This document shows, in pieces, positions 1-11,304 of a DNA stretch of 64,000 nt. The notes beneath the pieces were generated by a model. It was given only the letters and a program-made list of their open reading frames with translations. It was not told where the DNA came from and did not search any database. Source of the stretch: Muricea muricata (taxonomy: Eukaryota; Cnidaria; Anthozoa; Malacalcyonacea; Plexauridae). How positions within the stretch are numbered: the first letter of the stretch is position 1; every line of letters begins with the position of its first letter. The translations under genes were made by a program, and so were the position numbers. The stretch is taken from positions 14,217,960-14,281,959 of the forward strand of contig OY979717.1 in assembly GCA_963855995.1 (NCBI GenBank), read 5' to 3'.

Positions 1-518
1 GCAATATGTTTTTAATTTTGATCAAAATTAGTTATTAACTATTTAACAAACATTGTTCAACTTTTCATTAAGTCTGATTCTTATATGTCTTACCGAACAT
101 GGGCGAAATATGAGTACCAGGCTTTAGCTATAAATCGTCTCAGAATAAGATCAAGAGATACGTATAAACTATTTTCAATGCAGTATATTAGCCAATATGT
201 TTTAGTAGAAAATAAGTGTAGACTGATAGACACGTTTTATTTTGATCGCTTGAGCACATGTTCCTGGGCAGTATTCTAACTACGAATACACCATTACAAA
301 TTCATAGAATCCAGGTGTCATTCTGAGATCAGACCCAGATTTAAAATAAATCACTCGTGACTCTCGGTGGTGTGTACTTTCCATTCTGAAATGAGGATGA
401 GTTGAAAGATGCGTGCTGATGATTGTGCCATAATGATTGTGATGATGGCTTCAATCTGTGTTACGCTTATAATGTTTTGTCTTGGACCTTTACTGAAATG
501 AAAATTTTTATATACTAG
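1..518. other. Intron or upstream sequence of the kinase gene
   Basis: No coding exon could be recognised. The stretch ends at a splice acceptor (AG at 517-518) directly before the first visible kinase exon, so at least its right part is intron. The N-lobe exons of the kinase must lie to the left of the window. A 64-codon open frame at 85-279 is AT-rich and resembles nothing I know. Confidence 0.5.
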
Positions 519-3500
519 GCGGTTCTTTGGCTAAACTTTTATCAACCCACGGTCGCTTGGAAGAAAAAGTAGCAGTTAATTATACTCAACAAATCATCCG
601 GGGAGTAGCGTATTTGCATGAACATCATGTGATACACAGGGATATTAAAGGTTTGTGAAATGATATTTTTACAGCTTTCACTTACCTAGTTAACATGTTT
701 GAATCGACCGTGTTGCATGCAAGTGATGACCATTCAAAATCATCCAGGCAATTTTTCACGATAGGTGCAAATATTTTACTTGATTCTACTGGTCACGTGG
801 TAAAGGTTGCCGACTTTGGGGCTGTCGCTCGTCTTAAAACTGAAAAGACGTTTTCTGGAGAGTTTCAAGGCCAGTTGTTAGGAACAATTGCGTTTATGGC
901 GCCAGAAGTAAGTCTTAGGCCCCGTACAGACAAGCAAGTTTTCTTTGGCAAGTTTCTTGACGAGTTCACTTACGCGTCTCTACGACGAACAAGTTTTCTT
1001 TGACAGGCTTTATTTGTTCCTGTGTACGCGAAATTTGATAATATTTTTTCTTGACAACTTTTACGAGGCCGCGTGAATTAAGCACGTATAAACAAAAATT
1101 CCCTTGTCAAATGTTCCTTGTACACGCGAGTAAGTTTCTTTGTCCAGAAGCTGGCACGACTAGCTTTCAAACCAGGCTCCTTGTCAAGGAAAAGTTGTGA
1201 ATTTCTTCGCGTACACACGAACAAATAAAACTTGTCAAGGAAAACTTGCTCGTCTGTACAAGGACTTTATTTTCTCTTTGCTTTACTCTCTTACATGTTA
1301 TAAACTGTGCTGTACGTATAAAAAGGGAAAAGTAGATAGCCTTATCCGTTATCCACCTGGTCGTGGTTTTTTTAACAGCCACAGAGAGGCATAAGAAAAC
1401 AATGACACTAAAGCATTCAACTCGCAAGACATAAAAAGTGACTTTAACGTGAAAATTCTGAACTTTAATATCGGTTTTACCTGTGAATGAACGTGTTTGG
1501 GTGAACACCAACCTAATATGATAAAGCTTTGTGATAGGCCTTGTGAAACTAAAGTCATCATTGTTTATGATTCGTTCTACAGAAAACCATTTTCTACAGT
1601 TCATTGTCTTTCATTGTTAAACCAACCACTCAAAAGGCTTGTTAGTATAGGTTGGTGGTGACCCACATGTTCAGAAAGTTTGAGAAAATCGCTAGCTTGT
1701 GGATACACTATTCATCTTTTCTACAACCGACCCCTGACGCCTGATAATCCTGACTCAGCTTCTTACTCGGAAATATTGTGAGGTATTTCTGAGTAAGAAG
1801 CTGAGTCTGGATATAAAGGGGGGGGGGGGGGGATATAGGCTGTTAGCAATGTAGCTAGCTACGTTCCTTATTGCTAACCGAGGTTAGTTGTTGGGTTAGT
1901 TGCTTGGTTGTTCTGACGTAATTACCGGAAATGTCACTTAGTCGGTTGGATTAAGTATTTCTGTGCGATTGTTTTCAGGTATTACGTGGTGAAAGTTATG
2001 GTCGTAAATGTGATGTGTGGAGTGTTGGTTGTGTTGCGATTGAAATGATGACTGGTAAAGCACCATGGAACGCCAATCAGCATTCAAATCATCTTGCTTT
2101 GATTTTCAAGGTATTGATTATATAACACACAGCCAAAAGCTAAATATTGCAAACTGAATAGATAACTTTCGTTGAAGAGCCTATGACATGAAATTTTGTG
2201 CAGCTATTTTCATTGCACACGAAAGGTACGGGTTCTTTAACTACTTGAAAGCGAAAATCGGGGTTTCGAGCAAAGTGCCTTAGTTGAGAAGTTTGTAGTA
2301 TTTTTTATTACATTGCAAAGTATAATCATGTAACTTCTTTCCTCTAAATCTCTTCCTTTTCGTGAAATCATACACCTTATGACATCACAGGGCATAATAA
2401 CTTAATCAAAAATCATTAAGTTGCAACGTGATGAACATATTCCGCATAAAGATGCACAGACCAAGAGATTAATCGATGTTTACGCATGTACACAGCGCAG
2501 GTTTAGTTATTATTTTCGCATGCTACGTTATTACGTTATATACAATCTCGTACCCAGAGCCCGCGATCCTCTTTGTCGAAGAACGAAGGGGTCTGGCATA
2601 ATCCATTTTTAAGGTGACCAGTCAGAGTAAATTTCAGATAATGTTAATTAGTTATGCTACTTACTGCACATGTGCAGGAATACCTGCTGTCCACGATTTG
2701 TGGGGAAAACAATGTATTGTGCCAGAGCCCTTCGTTCCTCGACCAAGAGGTTCGCGGGTTGTGTGTACGAAGTTGTATATTTATTCAGATCAAATCATTT
2801 TTATCTCGTCATACATGTCAGTTCGGAAGAACTGGTATGTATTTTCGTATCAAATAAAGTCCAAAATTTCGAGAAGAGAGTTAAAAAAATTATATCATGG
2901 AAGTCATATTGTTATTTTAAGAGATCTTTGCAATGCAATCAACATATACTTGGCTAAAATTTAATGTCATTTAGGCACTTTAATACAGCATTAAAATGGT
3001 TTACAATTGTACAGTTTTCATGCAGCTGATAGCAAATATTTTAACTGCTCCATAATGTTGAGAAAAGCGACTAACTGATCTACCAGTAGGAGTTTCAAGT
3101 GGTATTCAATTCTTTTGAGTTAAATCCTCTTCGTGCAATCCTCTTCGTGCAATCTACGTTATCATATTCATCAAGAGAAGCTTGTAACATAGCCGTCGCC
3201 TGTTAAACTACATCTGTTATACGCTCTTAATTCAAACGATTTAAAATTCAGTCTAATGGATTGAATTTTCAATCTTTTTCGTTCTTTTTCGGATCGTACG
3301 TTTTCTATTGAAAAGTAATCTAATTGAGTGACATATTTCAATTGATTGAAACACTGAAAGAGTACCCCTCAACCTATTAGATTAAAAAATAGTCTGTTAG
3401 ATTTATAGCTTCTTCAAACTTTTGAAAGATTGAAAAAAATCCCTCAAACCAATCTTTTAAATCAAGAGAGTAAGCAAGTCATTTATGCATGTAGTTTGAA

Positions 3501-3675
3501 TAAAGGATCTCCTGTATTTCAGATTGCTTGTTCCACCGGACCGCCAGAAATTCCTGATGGACTTAATCCAGGTTTTCGAGATTTGATTTTGAGATGTTTG
3601 GATACGAATCCTAACGAACGATCTACAGCTTTAGAACTTTTAAAACATCCAGTTTTTACAAGAGTCTGCAGATGA
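519..3675 (+). CDS. MAP3K1: MAP3K1/MEKK1-type serine/threonine kinase, C-terminal half of the kinase domain (four exons)
   Basis: Exons are 519-650, 765-907, 1979-2110 and 3523-3675; all introns are GT-AG and phases match (the 650/765 junction splits a Gly codon). The frame begins in the hinge (GGSLAKLLS). It then carries the catalytic loop HRDIKGAN, the metal-binding DFG (VADFGA), an activation segment ending GTIAFMAPE, then DVWSVGC, PWNA...[10 protein letters not shown] and the final LLKHPVF, stopping at TGA 3673-3675. [17 protein letters not shown] and HSNHLALIF are close to those of animal MAP3K1, the MAPK kinase kinase that acts upstream of MKK4/7 and JNK; that assignment is family knowledge. 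The ATP-binding lobe and the RING/SWIM and regulatory parts expected of MAP3K1 would be in exons left of the window. All visible catalytic residues are intact, so the gene is probably functional. The protein ends a few residues after the kinase fold, as in the family. Confidence 0.93.
920..1262. mobile_element. Inverted-repeat miniature element in kinase intron
   Basis: The left end (from GTACAGACAAGCAAG at 924) is matched in reverse complement by the right end (CTTGCTCGTCTGTAC, finishing at 1259). A second inner stretch near 982-1040 pairs with 1195-1250, so the left side appears to hold two partial copies of the terminus. No coding capacity. It starts only about 12 bp after the splice donor at 908 without disturbing it. 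Superfamily not assigned; no clear target duplication. Confidence 0.6.
1752..1807. repeat. Perfect-stem hairpin followed by a G run
   Basis: Arms 1752-1775 and 1784-1807 are 24 bp with a single mismatch around an 8-nt loop. A run of about 15 G lies just after it (1818-1832). Both are in the third intron seen here. Probably the core of a small foldback element. Confidence 0.7.
2539..2778. mobile_element. Non-autonomous TA-flanked inverted-repeat element
   Basis: The ends CAATCTCGTACCCAGAGCCC (from 2543) and its approximate reverse complement ending near 2774 form inverted repeats of about 65 bp, and both sides are flanked by TATA. TA flanks and this terminus fit a Tc1/mariner-type MITE. It lies in the last kinase intron and has no gene. 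Confidence 0.7.
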
Positions 3676-5330
3676 TGATGACGAGTTTCTTTCAGATTAT
3701 GTTACCTTGTAATGTATATACCTCTGACTATTATATAGCTAGTGTCAAAGTTCAATTTTTCTGTGTCCTGATTGGACAAAAGCGCATCACGTGCTGGCCT
3801 GCAAAACGTCATGTTTAATCAATTGCTATGGCGACAGGGCAACCGGTCAACATTAAAACATTTTTTGACCGATCAACATTAAAATGAGTGAAGAGCGCAT
3901 GCGCGTCAACCGTAAAGGTGCAAAGTTCATTCAGAGTTTGCTGTTTTTGAAATTTTAATATAATATTCAGTGATGTTTTCTTATTTTTTAAAGGCAGCCC
4001 ATTTATCTAGTTTTGTTTTCAAAGCTGACTCCAATAACGGGTGCATTATTTACACTTTAACACATATACTATATAACAAAATACTTATTGACTGAGACCT
4101 CGGGAAAGCAGTAAGTTTTGTGGACCCTCGACTGTCGATGTTTGATCGGCAATCTCGGGTCCACAAAACATACTGTTTCCCTTGGTCTCAGAATCCATAC
4201 GGATAAGCACACCTACAATATCTCAAATCCTCTTGCTTGGAACGAAGATTTTTTCGTTACATGCGAGGAAGTTTGCTATGACAAGTGCACTTGTTCAAAA
4301 GTTCAACAATTGTGCGCACTTGTCGTAGAAAAAAAATGACACGGACGATAAAATTTATTTGATGTAGAAAAATTGTTCGTCTCAAACCGGCTATAGGAAA
4401 GAATTATATATGTAAAGTAGTTAAATTTGATAAATATTTGTAAATATTGTTTTTATGTAGAAGTCAGTGAAGTAAAACTTATCACTCGTCTTTTGTACTC
4501 TAGTCCTCACTTTTTATCAGGTAGTGTGTAGGTTACGGGTAAAAAAAACCAAGGTCCAAAATACAAACGAAAACGGCGCCTAAATAGCAAAGACCAGTCT
4601 CTCTCCTTTGTCATACAAAAATACTAGTATCGTGTTGTTACTTGAGTGTTGAAAATGCGGTGTAGTTTGCCAACCCAGCAACTTTGTTCTTTGTCTAATC
4701 ACGATTTCTAACTAAGATTTCTACGACCCTAGTCCTTCTCGACCAAAATTGTGATTAGGGTTACACTTCCATGTCACGCACAAGACAGTCACGAACTAAG
4801 AATGACCAACCACATTCGTGGTTTTTGTAAGCCGGCTAATCAATTATTTCGTGACTGTATATTAGTGCGTGTCAGTGGAGGCATGACCCTGATTCGACTG
4901 TGGTTGAAAATGGATGCAAAGGATCTGTAGCATGACGCTTAATGATATAGAGCGCTTTTCAAATTTCTGGTTTTAAGGCCGAGTCAGACGGGACGCGATT
5001 TGACAGCGCGACGCGAATTTTCGATTTTCAACGTATTTTAACTGAAATGTGGAGGTTCAGATTTGTCTCTACTTGGACAGGAGATTCAGTGTTGGCCATT
5101 TCACAGAGTATAAGGCTTAATCTCATTAACAGACAACTTATATTAAATGTGTTCAGATACCACATTTTACAACCGGTATTATTAATCCATGATAAATTAA
5201 AGAAATGCCAAATGTCGTGAGACTTTCAAGAAGCGCAAGTATTTTTTTACTTTTTGAATGATAACAACCCACTTTGCACGGAAAATCATTTTGTAACATC
5301 ATAGCAAATTTTAGCAAAGTGCTGGTCAAC
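3676..5330. other. 3' region of kinase gene and intergenic sequence
   Basis: No exon recognised. The first few hundred bases probably hold the kinase 3' UTR, but I could not pick a certain polyadenylation site. The rest is AT-rich with one foldback element at 4092-4191, listed separately. Open frames here are short and match nothing I know. Confidence 0.5.
4092..4191. repeat. Foldback element of 100 bp
   Basis: Arms 4092-4127 and 4157-4191 are inverted copies (CTGAGACCTCGGGAAAGCAG against a near reverse complement) with a short spacer. A hairpin MITE without coding content. Confidence 0.7.
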
Positions 5331-5334
5331 TTAC

Positions 5335-5380
5335 ATTTTCTCATCCTTTGTTTTGGATAAGCACACTGAGCACATCTCTT
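5335..5380 (-). CDS. Single internal exon resembling ribosomal protein eL37
   Basis: On the minus strand, a pyrimidine-rich acceptor ending TTCCAG precedes a 46-nt block coding KRCAQCAYPKQRMRK plus one base, followed at once by GTAAGT. The pattern CxxCxYPxxRxRK and the split of the next codon after one base fit the second zinc-binding cysteine pair of eL37 (RPL37, a small zinc-ribbon protein of the large ribosomal subunit), where this motif precedes a YNW. The usual Gly of CGYP is Ala here. I found neither the preceding exon (with the first CxxC) nor the following exon within the window, so this may be an orphan exon, a decayed copy, or part of a gene with very long introns. The reading rests on 15 residues and two splice sites. 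Confidence 0.35.
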
Positions 5381-5879
5381 CTGGAAGAAAACCACTTTGT
5401 CTTTTTAGAATCAGAAAAATACATAAATATTTTGCACATTGTTTGAAAAAAAAAGATGTGCAAATATCACACTGCTAATTTAAACTCTAGGCAGCAGGTG
5501 CAACTCTAGCCTTAGCTACTGTTCAATATACGAGTGCTTAGTAAGCCACTTCTATTCCACAAAACTACAGATTATAAAGTACAGGGGCAATAGTTCTGAA
5601 CATTGTAACAGGAACCTCTGTACACTGCTGTTTTTGTTTACACTCAAGTCTAACACAAAATTCACAGGTACAAGAATTACTTAAAATAGCCTCACAATGC
5701 CCCCTTTAAAGTGTTTATGAAATGGCTCAAAATTTTTTCCGCAAATATACTCATTTTATAGTTTAAATTATGCTGAATATCATCCGCTAGGCTATTTTTG
5801 CCACGCGATTTTTAAAGTCGACTTTTAGGCCACAAATGTCAGTTATTTCCCTGTTTTATTGTCCCGTGGACTGGGCCCT

Positions 5880-6075
5880 AGTGAATGCGGCGCGTGACGT
5901 CACTTGTTGTATGTGTCACTGAGCTTTATTACATCTGGAAAAAGCACGCGCCGCGGCCGCCATGCTTGAAGCAAATTAAATGGCGCCGATTTGCAAATTT
6001 GGTTCCCGATTGGTTCCCGGCTACAGGTAGCTACCACTGACCCAAAATGCGATGCTATACGTCCGGCAAAGTCCT
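5880..6075 (-). promoter_or_regulatory. CpG-rich block with CRE-like site, possible minus-strand promoter
   Basis: Unlike the AT-rich surroundings, this block is rich in CpG and contains a perfect palindromic TGACGTCA (5895-5902), the consensus cAMP-response/ATF site. On the minus strand an ATG in good context (ATGGCGGCC, 5963 downward) follows. It lies upstream of the eL37-like exon on the same strand. Promoter function is inference from composition only; a repeat end could look the same. Confidence 0.3.
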
Positions 6076-6729
6076 TCGCCCCCCTGGTTTTTAACAAAAA
6101 ATTGTTTACGAGATAGCGAGAAAAAGAAAATAGGCCTGATCTTAAAATATTTTGATTTCTTTGAATATATTTTTATGCTACATTTGCTTAACGGTGAAAA
6201 AAGGTGTTTGCCTTACTTGTCGGAGCAAGAATCTACCATAAATGCAGGGGAATTCCTCTTTCAGGTATGTTTTGCGTACGATATTAATACAGACACGGCA
6301 ACACGCTTCGATGTTTGTCCTGTTTGATGATAAAGTGTTTTTAATCACACAAACCGTTAGATCTTATATACAAATGGTTAAAGATTATCGTCATAGCTTC
6401 TTTTTCTTCTGAGCATTGTATTTTTGTTGCTAGCTTCGTTTTGTTTTGCTGAATGCTGTTGCATATGTTAGCTTGACTTTCCAGAACTCAGCAGCATCTT
6501 TATGCAACTCTTTCCGGCTAAGCTGCTTATGTAGATACTACCAGACGGTTTAAAGAAAGTACACAATCGCTTTGGTTTAGGTTTGTACCTGCCAGTATGT
6601 GGAAACCCAATACCTGAAAAAAAGTCAGCTGTAGAAATTTTCCAAATGCATCAAGGTAACTCACAATTCATATTAACAATCAGAAGAAATTTAGAAGTGA
6701 CAGAGTCCGGAAAACTGCATGTTTTGTAC
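6076..6729. other. No recognised feature
   Basis: AT-rich sequence before the LINE. A possible minus-strand acceptor near 6617 opens a 49-codon frame, but it matches nothing I recognise. The true 5' end of the LINE could lie in the right part of this stretch. Confidence 0.4.
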
Positions 6730-6902
6730 TAGCCATTGATACCTTTTAAATATACAATAACCCTCTGGCTATCTATACGATTGAGACCTCAATTGGTTCA
6801 TCTCAACACCAAGACAGCTCATCAAAACATCTGTATTTCTTCGCAACTTACAAGCGACCGGACAGATTATGCTTTCTATGGACTTCAACTCGCGATAACA
6901 AG

Positions 6903-9848
6903 ATGCGGAGATCAACCCATGCTATGAATCTCCGCTATGGCTTACAATTCAAATCCAATCAAAAGTTATTACACTGTATGCTTCTCATTCTACTCGCCGG
7001 CGATATTGCCACCAATCCGGGACCTCAATCGAAGGCTCAACGCTGGTTATCATTTAACGCACAAAGTCTCCGAAGCTTCAATAAGAAAGAAGATGGAACA
7101 TTCTCAAATAAGCTAACGTTATTTCAAGACCTTGTCTACTCAGAAAATCTCGATGTCATATCAGTAACCGAAACATGGCTTAACGACAGTGTGAATGATC
7201 ATGAGATATTACCAACTGATTACAACATCATTAGAAAGGATCGGCCATTCAATAAACGCGGGGGCGGAGTACTCTTAGCATTACGTGAAGTAATCGAGTT
7301 CGAGAAAGTTACCTTGGGGACTGAATAGTTAGAAATTTTAGCTGCTGAACTTGTCACTCGAGAAAAAGAGAAATGTATTCTGTGTGTTTGCTACAAGCCG
7401 CCGAATTGTGATCATGCGAATGACGTAGCCTGTTTGAATCATTCTTGCAAGTTGCTGAAAAATATGAAAAGATCATCATAACTGGAGACTTTAATTTTCC
7501 TGAATTAGATTGGAGCTCTAATACTTCCTCCAGCCAAAATGTTTCAGTTCCGAGATCTCGTTAGTGATTTTTTCCTTGAACAAGTTAACCCATTTCCCAC
7601 GCGGAAAAACAATATCCTTGACCTAATCTTTACCAATACCCCTGAGGCTGTTACTGATGTGGCATGTATATCATCAACGTCAATGGACATCTTCAGCGAC
7701 CATAATCTTTTGTTCTTTGAATATAACGTGTCCGCCAAGTTATCGTCCTGTGACACGCGAACAGTTCTAGATTATCGTTCGGCAGATTTGGAGGGTTTAT
7801 TCAAGACTCTTACATCAATTAACCTTTCTTCGTTAATATCCTCAGAAGAACCTGACAACAATCACAACAAACCTACTCACAACTCCAACAACCCAAATAC
7901 CAACTCGAGTGATATTGACAATAATTGGCAACGTTGTTGTGACTGTTTTATGGATGCTGTGTATCGTCATATTCCAACAAAAGTCGTCAAAAAACGCAAA
8001 TCTCTACCTTGGTTTGACAGTGAGGTCATGCAGGCATCTGTTGAACAAAAAAGAAACGGCTAGACGAAGAGCAAAAAGAAACCCTAACACCAACACTTGG
8101 GAAACCTTCCGAGAGAAATCCCTTCTGTCACGAAAACGTAAAGAATTCTTTCAGAACTTACCTAAAGCTAACCCAGAAAGATTTTGGTCGTTGTTTAAAT
8201 CCGTGTCAAATACGTCCAGTGTGCCGAGCAAAATGACCTGGAAGCGTAAAGAAGGTAATGTTACTGCTGAAACCCAGAGAACGTTGCAAACCTTTTAAAT
8301 AACTACTTCCAATCCATGTTTAATCCTCCCTTGTCTCAAAAAGAGTATGATAATCATCCATCTTCGACCACCTCGTCCTATGATATGCTTACAGATATCC
8401 ACGTTACCTCTGATGATGTTAGACGTGTTCTTTCCTCGCTAGATGTAAACAAAGCCATGGGTCCAGACAAAATTCCAGCAAGGCTACTCAGATGCTGTGC
8501 ATTCTATATCTCGTCATCGTTAAGTTATCTCTTCGATCAATAAATCTGAATACCGGGAAAATACCAAAAGAATGGAAGACCTCAAATATTACACCAATTC
8601 CTAAAAGTGGTCAAAACAACGAAGCCTCAAATTATCGGCCCATGCATCTCTCTACTCTCCATTGTATCAAAAGTCTTGGAGCGTTGTATCTACAATCAAC
8701 TAATCAAACATTTATCGTGTCAACTACACAACCTCCAATTCGGATGCCTCAAGGGAAAGTCTACAACATCACAGTTACTTCAATTTCTTCACGAGATCAG
8801 CGAGTCGCTCGATAAAAGAATTCAAACTGACATTCTTTACTTGGATTTTGCTGAAGCCTTCGACAAAGTGGACCATCAGCTGCTAATCAAGAAATTACGT
8901 AGAATCGGAGTTGGCGGTAACCTGCTTGCCTGGTTTGAAAACTATCCCACTGACCGCTATCAACAGGTCACAGTCCTAGGTAAGACATCACAATCAATAC
9001 CAGTCCTGTCAGGTGTTCCTCAAGGTTCAATCCTTGGTCCACTATTATTCCTCATTTATGTGAACGATGTACCCCAAATCACCACATCATCGTCCGTAGC
9101 ACTGTTTGCCGATGATACCAAGTATTATCGTGCCATACGAACAGCAGAGGACGTTAAACATCTTCAATGTGATCTTGATGGAATTAACGAGTGGTGTCAG
9201 ACGTGGCGTATGGACTCAACCAGTCAAAATGTGGTCTTCTTAGTGTGACAAGAAATCGAAAACAAGTTCTGTCAAGCTACCACCTGACCAATGATGACCC
9301 CACCAACACCTCAGTCATCAACAAGCGAACCGCCCAAAAAGACCTCGGAATTTTTGTTCACCACAGATCTCAAATGGAACCACCAAATATCTGCAGTGTG
9401 TACTAAAGCCAACAGAATGCTGGGATTTGTTAAACGATCTACCGTCAACATGACCAACTCTCGTATCCATTGTACACTATACAAGACGTTGGTACGAAGC
9501 CACTTCGCATACAGCTGTCAAGTCTGTTCACCACAGTATGTTTCGCTAATCCTTGATATGGAAAAGGTTCAAAGACGAGCAACAAGGTTTATCATGTCGC
9601 TGCCCTATCAATCCGAAACCTGCTACAAAGACCGACTGCTAAAAACAGGGTTACTCCCTTTGAGTTACTGGCATGAGTACTTAGGCTTAATGCACTTCTC
9701 TAAAGCAATATTGAGAAATGATCAAAACATTACACCTAAATTAAGTAATCGTGTCACTAGAAGCGAGATAACTAATGGTGTTACTATAAAGATACCTAGA
9801 GTAAACACCTTAACTTATCAGAACAGCTATTACAACAGGACTCCTAGA
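6903..9848 (+). pseudogene. LINE endonuclease-reverse transcriptase, broken
   Basis: The frame opens at 6903 and runs through a hydrophobic stretch, GDIATNPGP (6999-7025), endonuclease motifs (TETWLND; RGGGVLLAL; GDFNFPELD near 7480; SDHNLLFFE near 7700) and reverse transcriptase motifs: GPDKIPARLL, IPKEWK near 8555, LYLDFAEAFDKVDH near 8840, GVPQGSILGPLLFLIYVND near 9015, and catalytic FADD near 9108. The coding line is broken by stops and frame changes, seen at 7326-7328, near 7430, about 8045, about 8298, about 8540, about 8640 and about 9230, so no intact polyprotein can be made. The product would nick target DNA and copy its own RNA at the nick. The remaining C-terminus lies at 18177-18362. 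Confidence 0.9.
6999..7025 (+). other. 2A-like ribosome-skipping motif, variant
   Basis: Residues 33-41 of the frame opening at 6903 read GDIATNPGP after a leucine-rich run. Known 2A peptides have DxExNPGP, and 2A-like motifs at the N-terminus of CR1-type LINEs are established in sea urchins and other invertebrates. Here the acidic residue of the motif is Ala, so activity is uncertain. Confidence 0.6.
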
Positions 9849-10309
9849 CACGGGATGAAAATTTAGATTCGCACATGATGCCAACATATATGCAAAGATG
9901 TTGTGATTACTAAAATCGCTCATCTTTGCCATCTTTGCATATAGGCAAATAAATGTCTTTGCACATATCTTTGCACCCGTTGCTGGAGAGCAGATGCCGC
10001 GAAGCCACCGGTTGCCAATGTGTTGCAAAGATGTTGCCTTTTTATGGATTTGAACATGGTGCCAATTAGTTGCAGATTTGTTGCGAATGTGATATTTGCA
10101 AAATATACGCATATACTGTCAAAATTGAGCTTTTCTGGTATTTGCCCTAATGCCAAGTTGTTGCAAATATGATATTTGTTGCAAAATATACGCATATACT
10201 ATCAAAAATGAGCGTTTTTCGTTTTTGCTATATATTGCGAATTTGTTGCCAAATAGTTTACTGATTATTATATATCAATTTTGCCGATTTTTTAAAAATT
10301 TTTAATATA

Positions 10310-11304
10310 CAGGGAGCTTCAAAAAGGTTATCCAACTTTAACATGTCAGTTTGTGCCTCTTACTCTGTGTAAGAACGTAATAATTATTATCAGTCACTGT
10401 ATATAAAGGCTGGTTCAGTTATCAGTTAAGTATTTATGCACAATCGAAATTTTGCACGGATAAATTCTAATTTTTAAAGAATTTGTACAACTCTTGGAGG
10501 GAACTGTCTAAATCAATGATCAGTTTTACTAGTCAGTTTTCTCAAGGTTTTTTTACTTTTTAAATTCTTCAGAACGTAAAATTTACCAATGCAATTCCTA
10601 AAATTCCTGCTGTGAACACAGATACTTTTATAATGTAAGCCAACTTTAAAAACCAGGATTTTGATTGTTGAATGATACATGTATGTCTTTGATTCATGCA
10701 GTTTTCAGCAAATGAGTAGTAATCCTACAAAATTGCCTGTCGAACTGGTCGTGTAATTATTATCATCACAGTTCACTTGACAAATGAGGCCCCATAAACT
10801 TATTAAAAATTAACTGTACCCGGGGCACATGTATGGGTACCGGTACCACTCGAGTGAAGTTCATGTGCCTTCGCGCATTTAGTTCTTACTATTACCCAAG
10901 CCAGGCAATTGCATCTGGCTAATAAGAGCGGGGAACTGGCTGATCACAGCAGGTAAACTGCACCCGTTGCTCAGTTCCGTGGCCCTACTGTCCATGCATC
11001 CCCTTTAGCTACGCTTGCTTCTGAGACTTAAGCTGAAGGCATTCATACGCGTAGTAATTATCAAGTCAGTGAAGTTATGAATTCGTGATTATTTTAATAA
11101 AATGGTATTTGCGGAGGGTGGTTCTTAAGTTGGCAATTTCAATTGGAACACATCCACTCAATTTTGCTTCAGATTAAACGAAAAGTTGTCAGTCAACAAC
11201 TAAAATCCTGATCCTAATAATCCTGAAAAATTTTCATTCGTACACAGATGAATGGAGGCACAGTGACGTGGTAAAACTAGGATTACCTTTTTTGTCGCAC
11301 CCTG
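10310..11304. mobile_element. Mariner-type non-autonomous element, 995 bp
   Basis: The left end CAGGGAGCTTCAAAAAGG (after TA 10308-10309) pairs imperfectly with the right end, which reads CAGGGTGCGACAAAAAAGG in reverse complement and is followed by TA at 11305-11306. TA flanks and CAGGG ends indicate Tc1/mariner. No open frame of note. Confidence 0.65.

Larger units (their letters stand above)
6730..9848 (+). mobile_element. CR1/L2-like non-LTR retrotransposon, 5' part
   Basis: One element read left to right: 2A-like motif, apurinic endonuclease, then reverse transcriptase. It is cut at 9848 by an 8.3-kb DNA transposon and resumes at 18177. The left boundary is approximate because no 5' target duplication was found. 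Gene order, the SLLS.SKV.ER block and an A-rich tetranucleotide 3' tail place it near the CR1/L2/Rex group. Confidence 0.85.

Noticed and set aside
4118-4339. 73-codon frame
   Set aside because: Begins inside a hairpin element and has no recognisable product.
6459-6617. Minus-strand 49-codon frame after a pyrimidine-rich AG, possible terminal exon
   Set aside because: Acceptor-like sequence is good but the product (GIGFPHTGRYKPKPKRL...) matches no family I know and no partner exon was found.
10790-11040. GC-richer block looking like an RNA gene or SINE
   Set aside because: No A/B box arrangement or 5S/tRNA fold could be built; it lies inside a mariner-type element.
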